Source: Salinivirga cyanobacteriivorans
GTDB lineage: Bacteria; Bacteroidota; Bacteroidia; Bacteroidales; Salinivirgaceae
Reading direction: 5' to 3'
Length of the DNA: 64,000 nucleotides
Assembly (NCBI RefSeq): GCF_001443605.1
Contig: NZ_CP013118.1
Location: 2,468,501 to 2,532,500 of the forward strand
In this document: piece by piece, positions 51,551 through 60,292 of the stretch
Numbering within the stretch: position 1 is the stretch's first letter
Layout of the letters: the number at the start of each line of letters is the position of its first letter
Translations under genes and position numbers: made by a program
The notes under the pieces: model-generated
Told to the model about the DNA's origin: nothing
The model's database searches: none
What the model saw: only the letters and a program-made list of their open reading frames with translations

Positions 51551-52081
51551 TTACCATCTGCAGCTTCCGTCTCTATTTCTCATTCCATTTCCATAACCAT
51601 TCCCGTAACCGTTCCTGGCACCTCTGCGGTAACCATCACCTCTTCTGCCGTGGCCGGGGCCAAACCCGCGTTGACCAAATCGTTTTCCCCGCCTGTCGAA
51701 CCAGGCTTTTTGATCATCATTAAGTAATTCGCGAACCTCCATCCTGTGTTGATTGGCTGCTTTTTGCATTTCAGTTCTGATCTTACCCATTCCTTCAATC
51801 TTTTTGTCAATGGCATCAACATCAGGATTGTCACCTACCTGTAGCTTTTGCATCTCAGCACGCAAAATCATTAAGTCTGCCCGGTAGTTTTCCATTTCTT
51901 TCCAGTGAGCAGTTCTCAGGTCTTCGATATTGCCTTCCTGCGCTTCAGTCAAATCAGGTATTGCACACTCTCTATTAAATGTACGGGTGTTGTCGCTGTT
52001 GTACCTTTGGCCTCTTTGAGCATTTAGAAGGGTTAAGCCTGCTATCAGCATTAACCCGGTTAATAATGTTAGTTTTTTCAT
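51551..52081 (-). CDS. Spy/CpxP-like periplasmic protein with Gly/Arg-rich tail
   Basis: 176 residues from the ATG at 52081 (MKKLTLLTGLMLIAGLTLLNA followed by QRG). A helical LTxxQ-type core follows: IPDLTEAQEGNIEDLRTAHWKEMENYRADLM … MGKIRTEMQKAANQHRMEVRELLNDDQKAWFDRRG. It matches the metal-sensor/chaperone superfamily of Spy, CpxP and ZraP. The last ~45 residues are low-complexity Gly/Arg/Asn/Tyr-rich. Chaperone-like action in the envelope is inferred; no metal site is obvious. Confidence 0.8.
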   Translation of the reverse strand: MKKLTLLTGLMLIAGLTLLNAQRGQRYNSDNTRTFNRECAIPDLTEAQEGNIEDLRTAHWKEMENYRADLMILRAEMQKLQVGDNPDVDAIDKKIEGMGKIRTEMQKAANQHRMEVRELLNDDQKAWFDRRGKRFGQRGFGPGHGRRGDGYRRGARNGYGNGYGNGMRNRDGSCRW

Positions 52082-52219
52082 AGTATTCAATTTTTAAGTT
52101 TGTTTGCTCTTTTGATAGCTATATCATCCGAAGGTTTAAAATGCCTGCATTTTTTTCTGAAACTTTTATAACTTCGTGAACTCAAGACCTTATGTTAAAG
52201 GATTAATACCAGGCTTTTC

Positions 52220-53767
52220 ATGGCTCAAAAAAAAATAGGCATCTTTTTTATTATTGCAGTTTTTTGTATACCTGCAGAATTGCTAAGTCAACCGTTCAGT
52301 AGCTACAAAGACGTTGTCAATTATAAACATTTATTAGACAGCTCCTTATCCAGCCCCCCATGGAAACGTACATTGATAAAAGATTTTGAAAAAGACAATG
52401 GCCAACCACTATTTTTAAAACGTATACTACATGATGCACTTTTGAAACATCATACATCGCTTTATGATTTTGAGGTGAACCCAGATATTTTGTTTGCTGC
52501 TGCATCTGAAAATCAAAACAACACAAATTATTTTGTCTCCGGAGGAGGAGCCAATATTAGGTATCAGCACAAGCAAAGCTTTATTTTTAGGGGTCGGGTA
52601 GTGGGTTTCAGACAAACTGGATTAATAACAGATTCGGTACGCACTACTAATAATCTGTTGCAAGATGTGCTTTATAGTCAGGCTACCCCTGATGGATATA
52701 AAGTTTTGGATTTAAGAATAAACGCGGTTTACAGACCCTCTCAGTTTTTTAGAATTAACTTTGGTGTTGATAACCAATTTGCCGGCGATGGTTACCATTC
52801 TGTAATACAGGGCGACCAATCGCCACCCCACCCGTTTGGGCGATTATCCACATCATTCTGGAAAATTGATTATACCGTAGGATACCATTTTTTAAAGGAT
52901 GTTGCATGGCCAGACCTGTCGGAAACTTACCGGAAATACATGACAACCCATCAACTGAATTTCAGGCTGCATCCAAAATTCCATGTTTATGCCTGGGAAG
53001 CGGTTGTTTGGCAGCAAGAAGATACGCTGACTCAGCGAGGTTATGATTTGAGCTATTTGAATCCGGTAATTTTTTTCAGACCTGTGGAGTTTCAGTTGGG
53101 TGCCCCATCACCAGATAACGTACTACTCGGACTTGGATTTAGGTGGCAACCATTTAAATGGATGAGGATTTACGGGCAGGTTATGTTTGATGAATTTTAT
53201 CTTGAGGAAATATCGGCGAGGGACGGTTGGTGGGCCAACAAGTATGCCCTGCAACTTGGAGCAAATGCTGCTTTTTATCCAGGGGCACATTACCTGCACT
53301 TGCGGGCTGAGTTTAATATGGCCCGGCCATTTACCTATTCACATATTGGTTCAATGCAAAACTACGGCAGCCGTTTCACACCAATGGCCCATCCGCTGGG
53401 CGCCAACTTTGGGGAAATTTTAACCACCCTGAGATGGCAGTGGAAACGGCTGGGTGCAATGGCCCGGATTGCGTATGCTCAGGTAGGACAGGACACTCAC
53501 ATAAATTACGGACAGAATATTTATCGTTCATATACTACCAGGGACACGGAATATGGGCATAAATGGTTGCAGGGAAACCTAAAAAGCGGGGTGTCGGCTG
53601 ATTTTCGATTTATGTACACAATTAATCCTAAGATGGGACTTAAATTAGCGCTTGGAGCTCGTAAAATGACACATTATGAACTTAACAGAGACGATCTGTC
53701 AGAAATATATTTGCGACTGAGCACATTTTTGCCAACGGGAATGAAACAACTTTACCGAACAAAATAA
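52220..53767 (+). CDS. Capsule assembly Wzi-like outer-membrane protein
   Basis: 515 residues, signal peptide ending …IPAELLS. The body has the repeated amphipathic strands of an 18-strand-type barrel: NFGVDNQFAGDGYHSVIQGD, HQLNFRLHPKFHVYAWEAVVWQQ, YLNPVIFFRPVEFQLGAPSPDNVLLGLGFRWQ in part, WMRIYGQVMFDEFYL, with aromatic residues at strand ends. These agree with Wzi-family proteins that anchor capsule at the outer membrane. Whether this strain makes a capsule is not shown here; it may also be a general Bacteroidetes barrel of the family. Confidence 0.75.
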   Translation: MAQKKIGIFFIIAVFCIPAELLSQPFSSYKDVVNYKHLLDSSLSSPPWKRTLIKDFEKDNGQPLFLKRILHDALLKHHTSLYDFEVNPDILFAAASENQNNTNYFVSGGGANIRYQHKQSFIFRGRVVGFRQTGLITDSVRTTNNLLQDVLYSQATPDGYKVLDLRINAVYRPSQFFRINFGVDNQFAGDGYHSVIQGDQSPPHPFGRLSTSFWKIDYTVGYHFLKDVAWPDLSETYRKYMTTHQLNFRLHPKFHVYAWEAVVWQQEDTLTQRGYDLSYLNPVIFFRPVEFQLGAPSPDNVLLGLGFRWQPFKWMRIYGQVMFDEFYLEEISARDGWWANKYALQLGANAAFYPGAHYLHLRAEFNMARPFTYSHIGSMQNYGSRFTPMAHPLGANFGEILTTLRWQWKRLGAMARIAYAQVGQDTHINYGQNIYRSYTTRDTEYGHKWLQGNLKSGVSADFRFMYTINPKMGLKLALGARKMTHYELNRDDLSEIYLRLSTFLPTGMKQLYRTK

Positions 53768-53768
53768 A

Positions 53769-53802
53769 AACGACCCAAAACCAAAAGGTAATGGGCCGTT
53801 TC
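53769..53802. terminator. Weak hairpin between convergent genes
   Basis: AAACGACCC pairs with GGGCCGTTT (one A-C mismatch) around a loop of about 17 nt, between the Wzi-like and C1-peptidase stop codons. Probably a transcription end for the plus strand. Confidence 0.45.
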
Positions 53803-53819
53803 CTGAATTTAAACTGGTA

Positions 53820-55010
53820 CTACTTAATATTCAATTTCTTTTTTATGTCTTTGGGAAGTGCATCTTTGTGCACCACAATACTCATGGTTTTATAGCGGAT
53901 AAATGCCTTTGAGGCATAAAAATAGCCTTTGTATTTATTATCGGTGTTCCATGAGTTTTTCACTTTGTAGTATTCTTTTCCGTTTTGGTCTTTTGCAATG
54001 CCAATGATATGCATACCGTGGTCATCTGTGGTTTTGTATTTATCGAAACCAGCCTGGCGCATCTCCTGCGTAATGGTTTTTTCAGGAACAGGTCCGTCAA
54101 AGCTGAACATGCGGTCCTGACGCTCATCATCGGTCATTTCTTCCCACTTTTCCTTTTCCGATCCTGCAAGCTCTTCCACATCTGTTTCAGGAACAATGGC
54201 TACACCATTACGCCATGAGAATCCTTTCTCGCTCACATCAGAGGCCCATCCAATGGAGAAACCATTATCAATGGCATTATCCATAATTTCTACCAATTCG
54301 TCCAGTTTAACATTATTAAATGCTTTCCATGACCAATTGTCTGGTACTTCAAGTATGAATTTTTCATAAAATGGGTGGTGTGTATATGAAGTTAAATATA
54401 CGTAGTCGTCTGGATTTAAGTCAACAAATTTTTCTGTAAACTCTTTTGGACTATAAATTTTTCCTTCATATTCAATTTTCTCGCTTTTTTCACCCAGGTA
54501 AGCATCCAAAATACCGTTAAAACCCTTGTGCCAGGCTGTAGTAAGCTTGCGGTTTTTATTTTCAATCACAGCTTCTACATATTCGCCTAAAACATTATCT
54601 AATTCTCCATGCACATGGTTGTCTTCTCCGTAGTTTAATCCCGGATAAGCACTTTCTGGCACCAGGCCATATTTAACCATTATGTCAACAGGGTCATTCA
54701 GGGCGCCACCACCGCCAAAATTGAAGTGCCCGTGCATGCGCACATGGCGTTTGGCTTTTTCTGAATATACGTGCCGCACTACCCACATTTCTGATAAATC
54801 GAGTACGGGGCCACCTTTACGAATCACTTCCGATTCAAGAAACGATAGTGTTGAAAAGCTCCAGCATGTACCGCTTCTGTATTGGTCTTTTACAGGCGAA
54901 GCTTTAACTTCTTTTATGGTCTCAAATCTGTAACCATCTTTTTTTTCTTCCTGTCCTGTTAAAGCTCCTGCAATAAGCAAGGCAATTATTAACAACGATA
55001 AGTTTTTCAT
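53820..55010 (-). CDS. C1-family cysteine peptidase (bleomycin hydrolase/PepC-like)
   Basis: 396 residues with a signal peptide (MKNLSLLIIALLIAGALTG). Papain-fold motifs: Gln and catalytic Cys in DQYRSGTCWSFSTLSFLES, His in HGMHIIGIAKDQ, and Asn in KNSWNTDNKYKGYFYAS. This is the bleomycin hydrolase/PepC aminopeptidase branch, here exported. Secretion of the enzyme is unlike the cytosolic homologues, but similar signal-bearing forms exist in Bacteroidetes. It is monocistronic on the minus strand. Confidence 0.92.
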   Translation of the reverse strand: MKNLSLLIIALLIAGALTGQEEKKDGYRFETIKEVKASPVKDQYRSGTCWSFSTLSFLESEVIRKGGPVLDLSEMWVVRHVYSEKAKRHVRMHGHFNFGGGGALNDPVDIMVKYGLVPESAYPGLNYGEDNHVHGELDNVLGEYVEAVIENKNRKLTTAWHKGFNGILDAYLGEKSEKIEYEGKIYSPKEFTEKFVDLNPDDYVYLTSYTHHPFYEKFILEVPDNWSWKAFNNVKLDELVEIMDNAIDNGFSIGWASDVSEKGFSWRNGVAIVPETDVEELAGSEKEKWEEMTDDERQDRMFSFDGPVPEKTITQEMRQAGFDKYKTTDDHGMHIIGIAKDQNGKEYYKVKNSWNTDNKYKGYFYASKAFIRYKTMSIVVHKDALPKDIKKKLNIK

Positions 55011-55257
55011 AAATAGAACTTTAAGTAAATTATGTCGAAATGTAAAAAAAATATAAATAATTTGAGTGTTTTTCTTCTTATATAATGAAGGTTGTTTTCA
55101 TATAAGTCTTAAATTTAGGTTCTTATGACTCAATAGATTTTAGGTTGTTGCATAAAACTGTATTATAAGGGGACAGGGGTGTGCGGTTATGAACAGTAAT
55201 ATTTTACCATTGCAAGCATCAAATACTTTTATTAGTTTTAACAGAAAATTAACGAAC

Positions 55258-55779
55258 ATGTCTCGTATAGCAACTTTACTATTTATATTCATGTTGTCTT
55301 TTTTTGCTGGCAATGTATACGGACAATATTCAAAAGACGGATACCGGTTCGAGCATAAAATTAAAGCACCAAGAGTGAGGCGACCCATTGCACATGAATT
55401 GATGCTTGATCCACAAGGGAAACACCTCATTGTAACTTATAGTAGCCACCCAACAGTTGTGGTGCTGTATGACACAAATAACTGGTTAGAAAAAGCCACA
55501 TATCAAATTCCCAAATGGTTCGATCTCAGTAACAGCTTTATGGGACCGAAAGGAAAATTTTTGTATCTTGATTTCGAACGTTATTCATCCAAGTATCGCC
55601 GAATTAACCTCCAAACAAACGAAATAGATACACTGGAGTGCTACGAAACACCCAGGGGTTGCATTCCTAAAGAAGGAGGAGTCCCTCAGAAAGAGGTTTA
55701 CACAGATGATAAAACTTATTATATTGCTATAAACAAGCGGAATCGTCGCGATATACTAGTGTTCAGAAAAGAGGATTAA
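55258..55779 (+). CDS. Exported hypothetical protein
   Basis: 173 residues from the ATG at 55258, giving the signal peptide MSRIATLLFIFMLSFFAG… followed by QYSKDGYRFEHKIK. The mature part contains repeated strands (GKHLIVTYSSHPTVVVLYDT, GKFLYLDFERYSSKYRRINLQT), like one or two blades of a beta-propeller. I do not recognise a family. It lies 24 bp before the DUF3857 transglutaminase gene and is probably in the same unit. Confidence 0.65.
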   Translation: MSRIATLLFIFMLSFFAGNVYGQYSKDGYRFEHKIKAPRVRRPIAHELMLDPQGKHLIVTYSSHPTVVVLYDTNNWLEKATYQIPKWFDLSNSFMGPKGKFLYLDFERYSSKYRRINLQTNEIDTLECYETPRGCIPKEGGVPQKEVYTDDKTYYIAINKRNRRDILVFRKED

Positions 55780-55803
55780 TAATAACAACCTAAATAGTGT
55801 ATT

Positions 55804-57750
55804 ATGAAGTACTTACTCGTGTTTTTAGTGCTGCTAACCAGTATTAGTGTTAATGCAGACGAAATTCGAAAAGCCATTGAATCAAAAGATTTTGAACAAC
55901 TCTACAAAGATTATCACAAAGTGTTGGTTTTTGATTCTATCTCAGCCGATGTAAAAGAGTCGGGTCTGAGTTATGTAACCCGCAAGCAATTGTTTTATGC
56001 TATGGATGACCATGGCGCAGGAGATTTGCATAAAGTTACCTATAACTACGATCCGCTTTCGGCATGGGTTGAAATTAAAAAAGCCATCATTTATCGAAAA
56101 GATGGCACCAAAGAAGTGCTGGATTCAACCCGTTTTTACGATTACCCCCAACCCGCAAGAATGATATACTGGGGTGCTCGTCAAAAAATGATAGAAGCCG
56201 GTAAGCTAAATGCCGGAGATGCCCTTTATGTTGAGCTTTTCAGAAAAGGATTTACATATGCACTGCTTCAGGCAGACGGAGATGATGACAGGTATATTCC
56301 ACCAATGCGCGGTCATTATTACGATATCGTTCGCTTTTTTGAGTCCTTTCCTGTACATCGAAAAGTGTTTAAAACAGCCATACCAAAGTCCAAAGAAGTC
56401 CAGTACCGCACGTTTAATGCTGATTTTGAAGTAAAAACTGAGCAAAACAAAAAGCAGGTTTTTGCTTTTAAACTTGAACAAAGTATGCCTGTTAAACGTG
56501 AACCTAATATGGTTGGCATGGATAACGTTGGTCCTAAGGCACTTATAACTACAAGCCCCGACTGGGAGGCCAAATCTACCTGGTTTTATGGGGTAAATGA
56601 AGATTATGGTAGTTTTGAAAGCACACCTGAAATTGATGCCAAGGTTGATGAAATTCTCGAAGGAGCAACTTCAGAATCGGACAGTATTAAACGCCTTACC
56701 CATTGGGTAGCCGATGAAATACGCTATTCAGGAATTTCCATGGGTGAGGGAGAAGGCTACACTTTACATACCGGTGACATGACTTTTACCGATCGTTGTG
56801 GTGTATGTAAAGATAAAGCTGGTATGCTGATTACCATGCTGCGGGCAGCAGGCTTTGAATCTTATGCGGCAATGACCATGGCAGGCTCAAGAATAGAGGA
56901 TATTCCTGCAGATCAGTTCAATCACTCAATAACAGTGGTGAAAAGACGCAATGGCGAATATCAGCTCCTGGATCCGACATGGGTGCCATTCGTAAGAGAA
57001 TTGTGGTCCAGCCGTGAACAGCAGCAAAACTATTTAATGGGTTTGCCAGAAGGAGCCGATTTGATGATTACAGATGTTTCAGATCCGGAAAATCATTACC
57101 TGAAAATTACAAATAAAGCAAGCATTGATGAAAAAGGAAATCTGAAAGGTATAATTGAGGTCGCTGCAGAGGGTCAGTCTGATGCTGCAGTCAGAAGTAT
57201 TTTTACAAGACATTATAAATCACAGTGGGATGCCTTATTAAATGCCGAATTACAAAGAATTTTCCCTCAGGCTGAAATATTAGGCATTACCAAAACTGAT
57301 CCATTTGGCTATAGAGAAACGCCTGTGTCTCTTGTTTATGAGTATACCATTCCGGATTTTGCATTAGTTGATGATGATAAATTTGTGTTTAATTCCCTTT
57401 CAAACCAGGGGTTTATGGCGCACAACAGATTTGGTAAACGGTTGAACGCTGGTTTAGAAGAACGTGAGCATGACTATCGAATAGGATGTTCTCAGAAAGT
57501 AGAAATTGAAGAGGTGTTTGAGCTACCTGCTAAAATAAAAAATGTGACAGGGCCCGATTCCCGTAAACATGATGCTGGCGTTGCAAGCATGCAGGCATCA
57601 TGGGATGATTCTAAAAATAAAGCCGTGTTTGAAATGCAGACAAGCTTTAATCAAAGGGTATTTGAAAAAGAAACATGGCCCGAAATGAAAAAAGTACTTG
57701 AATACATTATGAATTTTGAAAATAAACCTGTTGTAATTGAAACGAAATAG
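55804..57750 (+). CDS. DUF3857 protein with an active-looking transglutaminase-like domain
   Basis: 648 residues, signal peptide ending in SVNA. The N-terminal beta-sandwich is DUF3857. The transglutaminase/protease-like core follows at about 300-400: Cys in DRCGVCKDKAGMLITMLRAAGF, His in FNHSITVVKR, Asp in QLLDPTWVPF, giving a full Cys-His-Asp triad. The C-terminal region resembles DUF2569/DUF3858-type sheets. The reaction could be a peptide cleavage or crosslink; the substrate is unknown. It is 12 bp from a second DUF3857 gene. Confidence 0.88.
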   Translation: MKYLLVFLVLLTSISVNADEIRKAIESKDFEQLYKDYHKVLVFDSISADVKESGLSYVTRKQLFYAMDDHGAGDLHKVTYNYDPLSAWVEIKKAIIYRKDGTKEVLDSTRFYDYPQPARMIYWGARQKMIEAGKLNAGDALYVELFRKGFTYALLQADGDDDRYIPPMRGHYYDIVRFFESFPVHRKVFKTAIPKSKEVQYRTFNADFEVKTEQNKKQVFAFKLEQSMPVKREPNMVGMDNVGPKALITTSPDWEAKSTWFYGVNEDYGSFESTPEIDAKVDEILEGATSESDSIKRLTHWVADEIRYSGISMGEGEGYTLHTGDMTFTDRCGVCKDKAGMLITMLRAAGFESYAAMTMAGSRIEDIPADQFNHSITVVKRRNGEYQLLDPTWVPFVRELWSSREQQQNYLMGLPEGADLMITDVSDPENHYLKITNKASIDEKGNLKGIIEVAAEGQSDAAVRSIFTRHYKSQWDALLNAELQRIFPQAEILGITKTDPFGYRETPVSLVYEYTIPDFALVDDDKFVFNSLSNQGFMAHNRFGKRLNAGLEEREHDYRIGCSQKVEIEEVFELPAKIKNVTGPDSRKHDAGVASMQASWDDSKNKAVFEMQTSFNQRVFEKETWPEMKKVLEYIMNFENKPVVIETK

Positions 57751-57762
57751 AAAGGAGTAAAT

Positions 57763-59511
57763 ATGAAACTTTTAACGGTTATAATATCATTGCTTATAGG
57801 AACGGTTCTTTATGGCCAGGAAAGCGATGCCACGTATTTGAAACTTCATAAAACTTATACCCTTAACAAGAATGGCTCTTATAAACTTACATATCAGCAT
57901 GAGCTGAAGTATCACACCTACCTCTCTTTTCACCGGAAATATGGTGAAACCTTTGTAGTGTATGATCCCGATTACCAAAAAGTTAATGTCTTAAAGAGCC
58001 AAACAACTATGGCCGACGGCAAAGTTGTAAATGCGCCTGAAAATGCCTTTAACGAGGTTTTACCCCGCTATGCTCTTGGTTCAGGAGCATATAATAAATT
58101 ACGGGAATTAGTTATTACGCATACTGGCCTCGAACAGGGAGCTGTTGTTGACCTTAAATATGAAGTTTTATCAGAAAAGGCGCCCCTTGACCTTTTTGCT
58201 GGTTCAGAACCATTGCGTTACTCATCACCTGTAAAGGAGCTCAAGTTGACATTCAAAGTGCCCAAAAGCCGTAATTTAGTTTTCGCCGGAGACCAGGGAG
58301 AAAAAGTATATAATGAAACCGAAGATTATAAGGTCTATACGTTTACTTATAATAACTTGCCTGCTTACCCGAAAGCTTCATTATCTTCAGGAGCAAAACC
58401 TCATGTATTGATTTTTAATGAAGGGAAAAGTTTTGCCGATCAGTTAATGGCAATAGTTAAAGGTGAAGCCCTTCCTGCAGACTATGCTGCTGACTTCTCT
58501 CCTGCAATGGAGGAGAATATGGATGAAGTCCTGAAAATTCACCGCGATATTGTAAAAGATATGAAAACCATTCATGTACCAATGAAATTTCAGGAATTCC
58601 CTGTGCAGGATTTTCATGCCACAGAACTTACAAACAGCGGTACACCATTGGAAAAAGCACTTTTACTAAAACAATTGTATATCGGAGAAAAAATTCCTGC
58701 ACGCATTGTATTTTCAGTTCCTGTGGAGCAGTTCGATACTCAGGTATCCAACATAGAGAACATAACAGATGTGTTTGTGATGGTACCAACAGCTGAGGGC
58801 GATCCTTTATTACTTTCGCCTTACCGAATTCCAGCAGCTAATCCATTATATACAAATTACGATAAAGCGTTGGTTGCTGTAAATGGAGATGGCAAGTTAA
58901 TGAGACTAAATCCGGCTAAAACCAATTATGCTGAAATTGATTTTACACTGGGCATGGGAGAAGATTTTAGCGAAGCTCAATATAAAGGTAAGCTTACAGG
59001 CGCACTTGCCGGATGGCCGGGAGCAAATTTTGAAGCAAAGCAATTATTTACCAACTACATCAAAGAGGTTGAAAATGATTTAATAATTGAAGGGCCAGCC
59101 TCAGTTACCACGCAGGGAAGGATGATGACAGAACATTACCAGGTGGAAGAATATTTGCAATTTTTCTTACCTATGCTAAAAAACGGAGCCAATGCATTTA
59201 TTCAGGAATACCTGGCCACCGAAGGGAATTATGCTGTTGATTTCGGATATCCATTGCATGAGGTCTACCGCTACACTTTACAGATAGAGGAAGATCAGGA
59301 GATTGTAAGGACCCCTGAGGACATCAATATTAGTAATGATTATTTTGATGTTACCTATAAAACTCAGACCATTGAGAGCGGCCTTGAAATTATACTTGAT
59401 TTGAACATTAAAGCTGCAGTTGTACCCGCTAAAGAATATAAAACATTGAGAAAAGCCTTTGTGCAACTGAAAAAGGAGCGGTCAAGAAAAGTAACAATAA
59501 AAACGGAATAG
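57763..59511 (+). CDS. DUF3857 protein without transglutaminase catalytic residues
   Basis: 582 residues, signal peptide MKLLTVIISLLIGTVLYG. It has the same DUF3857 plus transglutaminase-like layout as the gene before it. At the place of the catalytic Cys the sequence reads NSGTPLEKALLLKQLYIG with no Cys, and the His/Asp block is replaced by IENITDVFVMVPTAEGDPLLLSPYR. It may be a non-catalytic partner. It has one of the few clear Shine-Dalgarno sequences here (AAAGGAG at 57751-57757). It ends in a hairpin terminator. Confidence 0.82.
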   Translation: MKLLTVIISLLIGTVLYGQESDATYLKLHKTYTLNKNGSYKLTYQHELKYHTYLSFHRKYGETFVVYDPDYQKVNVLKSQTTMADGKVVNAPENAFNEVLPRYALGSGAYNKLRELVITHTGLEQGAVVDLKYEVLSEKAPLDLFAGSEPLRYSSPVKELKLTFKVPKSRNLVFAGDQGEKVYNETEDYKVYTFTYNNLPAYPKASLSSGAKPHVLIFNEGKSFADQLMAIVKGEALPADYAADFSPAMEENMDEVLKIHRDIVKDMKTIHVPMKFQEFPVQDFHATELTNSGTPLEKALLLKQLYIGEKIPARIVFSVPVEQFDTQVSNIENITDVFVMVPTAEGDPLLLSPYRIPAANPLYTNYDKALVAVNGDGKLMRLNPAKTNYAEIDFTLGMGEDFSEAQYKGKLTGALAGWPGANFEAKQLFTNYIKEVENDLIIEGPASVTTQGRMMTEHYQVEEYLQFFLPMLKNGANAFIQEYLATEGNYAVDFGYPLHEVYRYTLQIEEDQEIVRTPEDINISNDYFDVTYKTQTIESGLEIILDLNIKAAVVPAKEYKTLRKAFVQLKKERSRKVTIKTE

Positions 59512-59533
59512 TTTTTTGTTAACGAATTGTTAT

Positions 59534-59572
59534 AAGCGACTTTGCTACAATTAGCAGGGTCGCTTTTTTTTG
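59534..59572 (+). terminator. Terminator after the DUF3857 pair
   Basis: AAGCGAC…GTCGCTT stem with an inner TGCT/AGCA extension, followed by TTTTTTT, 22 bp after the stop. Confidence 0.8.
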
Positions 59573-59627
59573 TTCTTTTTTCCAGAAAGCGGTAATTTTA
59601 TACAATTACAAACTAAATTACTGCAAT

Positions 59628-60191
59628 ATGAAAAAAATTTTGAAAATCATTGTTTTGTTTGCGCTGGCCTATCTTTTTATAGGCTGCCAACCACAAACCT
59701 TAATTGTTGGAAGAAGCACCATGAACCCTGTCTTTTTTGATCAATTAGATCTGAAGAGAGAGCATTATGAAATACTGAAGACTGTAACGGCGCAGGCAAA
59801 AGTTACTATTACCGAGACCATGGGCGGGTTAAGAATTGTTGAAGAAAACAACGAGTTTGAGGCATTAATCAACGGCTCAAAGGTTGATGTAAAAAGTGGA
59901 GTTTTGAAGTTCGGTTACCTGGCAAATGATATTGGACGAACCTCTAAAGTAACTACAAGCCCTGGTATAATTAAAGCCAAGCAATCAGTACAAACATATG
60001 TCCCCAATGATCCGGAGACGATTGCCCGCAGACTTGCAAAATATAGACTTATAAATGAGGCTAAAGCCATGGGTGGCGATGGCGTAATAGAACCGGTAAT
60101 TGCTTCAGATATAGCTGTGGTAAACAAAAAAACTACAGTAATTAAAACTACAGTAGCGGCAAAAGTAATTGTTTTGAAAACCGATCGTTAA
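59628..60191 (+). CDS. Lipoprotein, hypothetical
   Basis: 187 residues. The lipoprotein signal is MKKILKIIVLFALAYLFIGC with Cys 20. The mature part has an alternating alpha/beta pattern; RRLAKYRLINEAKAMGGDGVIEPVIA resembles the helix-strand of YbjQ-like or similar heavy-metal-binding folds, with the 'EAKxxGGDGVIxP' signature seen in small envelope proteins. The identity is not certain. It precedes the caspase-like gene by about 100 bp on the same strand. Confidence 0.65.
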   Translation: MKKILKIIVLFALAYLFIGCQPQTLIVGRSTMNPVFFDQLDLKREHYEILKTVTAQAKVTITETMGGLRIVEENNEFEALINGSKVDVKSGVLKFGYLANDIGRTSKVTTSPGIIKAKQSVQTYVPNDPETIARRLAKYRLINEAKAMGGDGVIEPVIASDIAVVNKKTTVIKTTVAAKVIVLKTDR

Positions 60192-60292
60192 ATTTATGGG
60201 AAGCGGGGTACATGCTTGTAATCCGCTTCCTGTCTTTTTATTTCAAAAAGTTCTGTTTATTTTTTTGTATAAAAAACCAATATTTTGATAAT

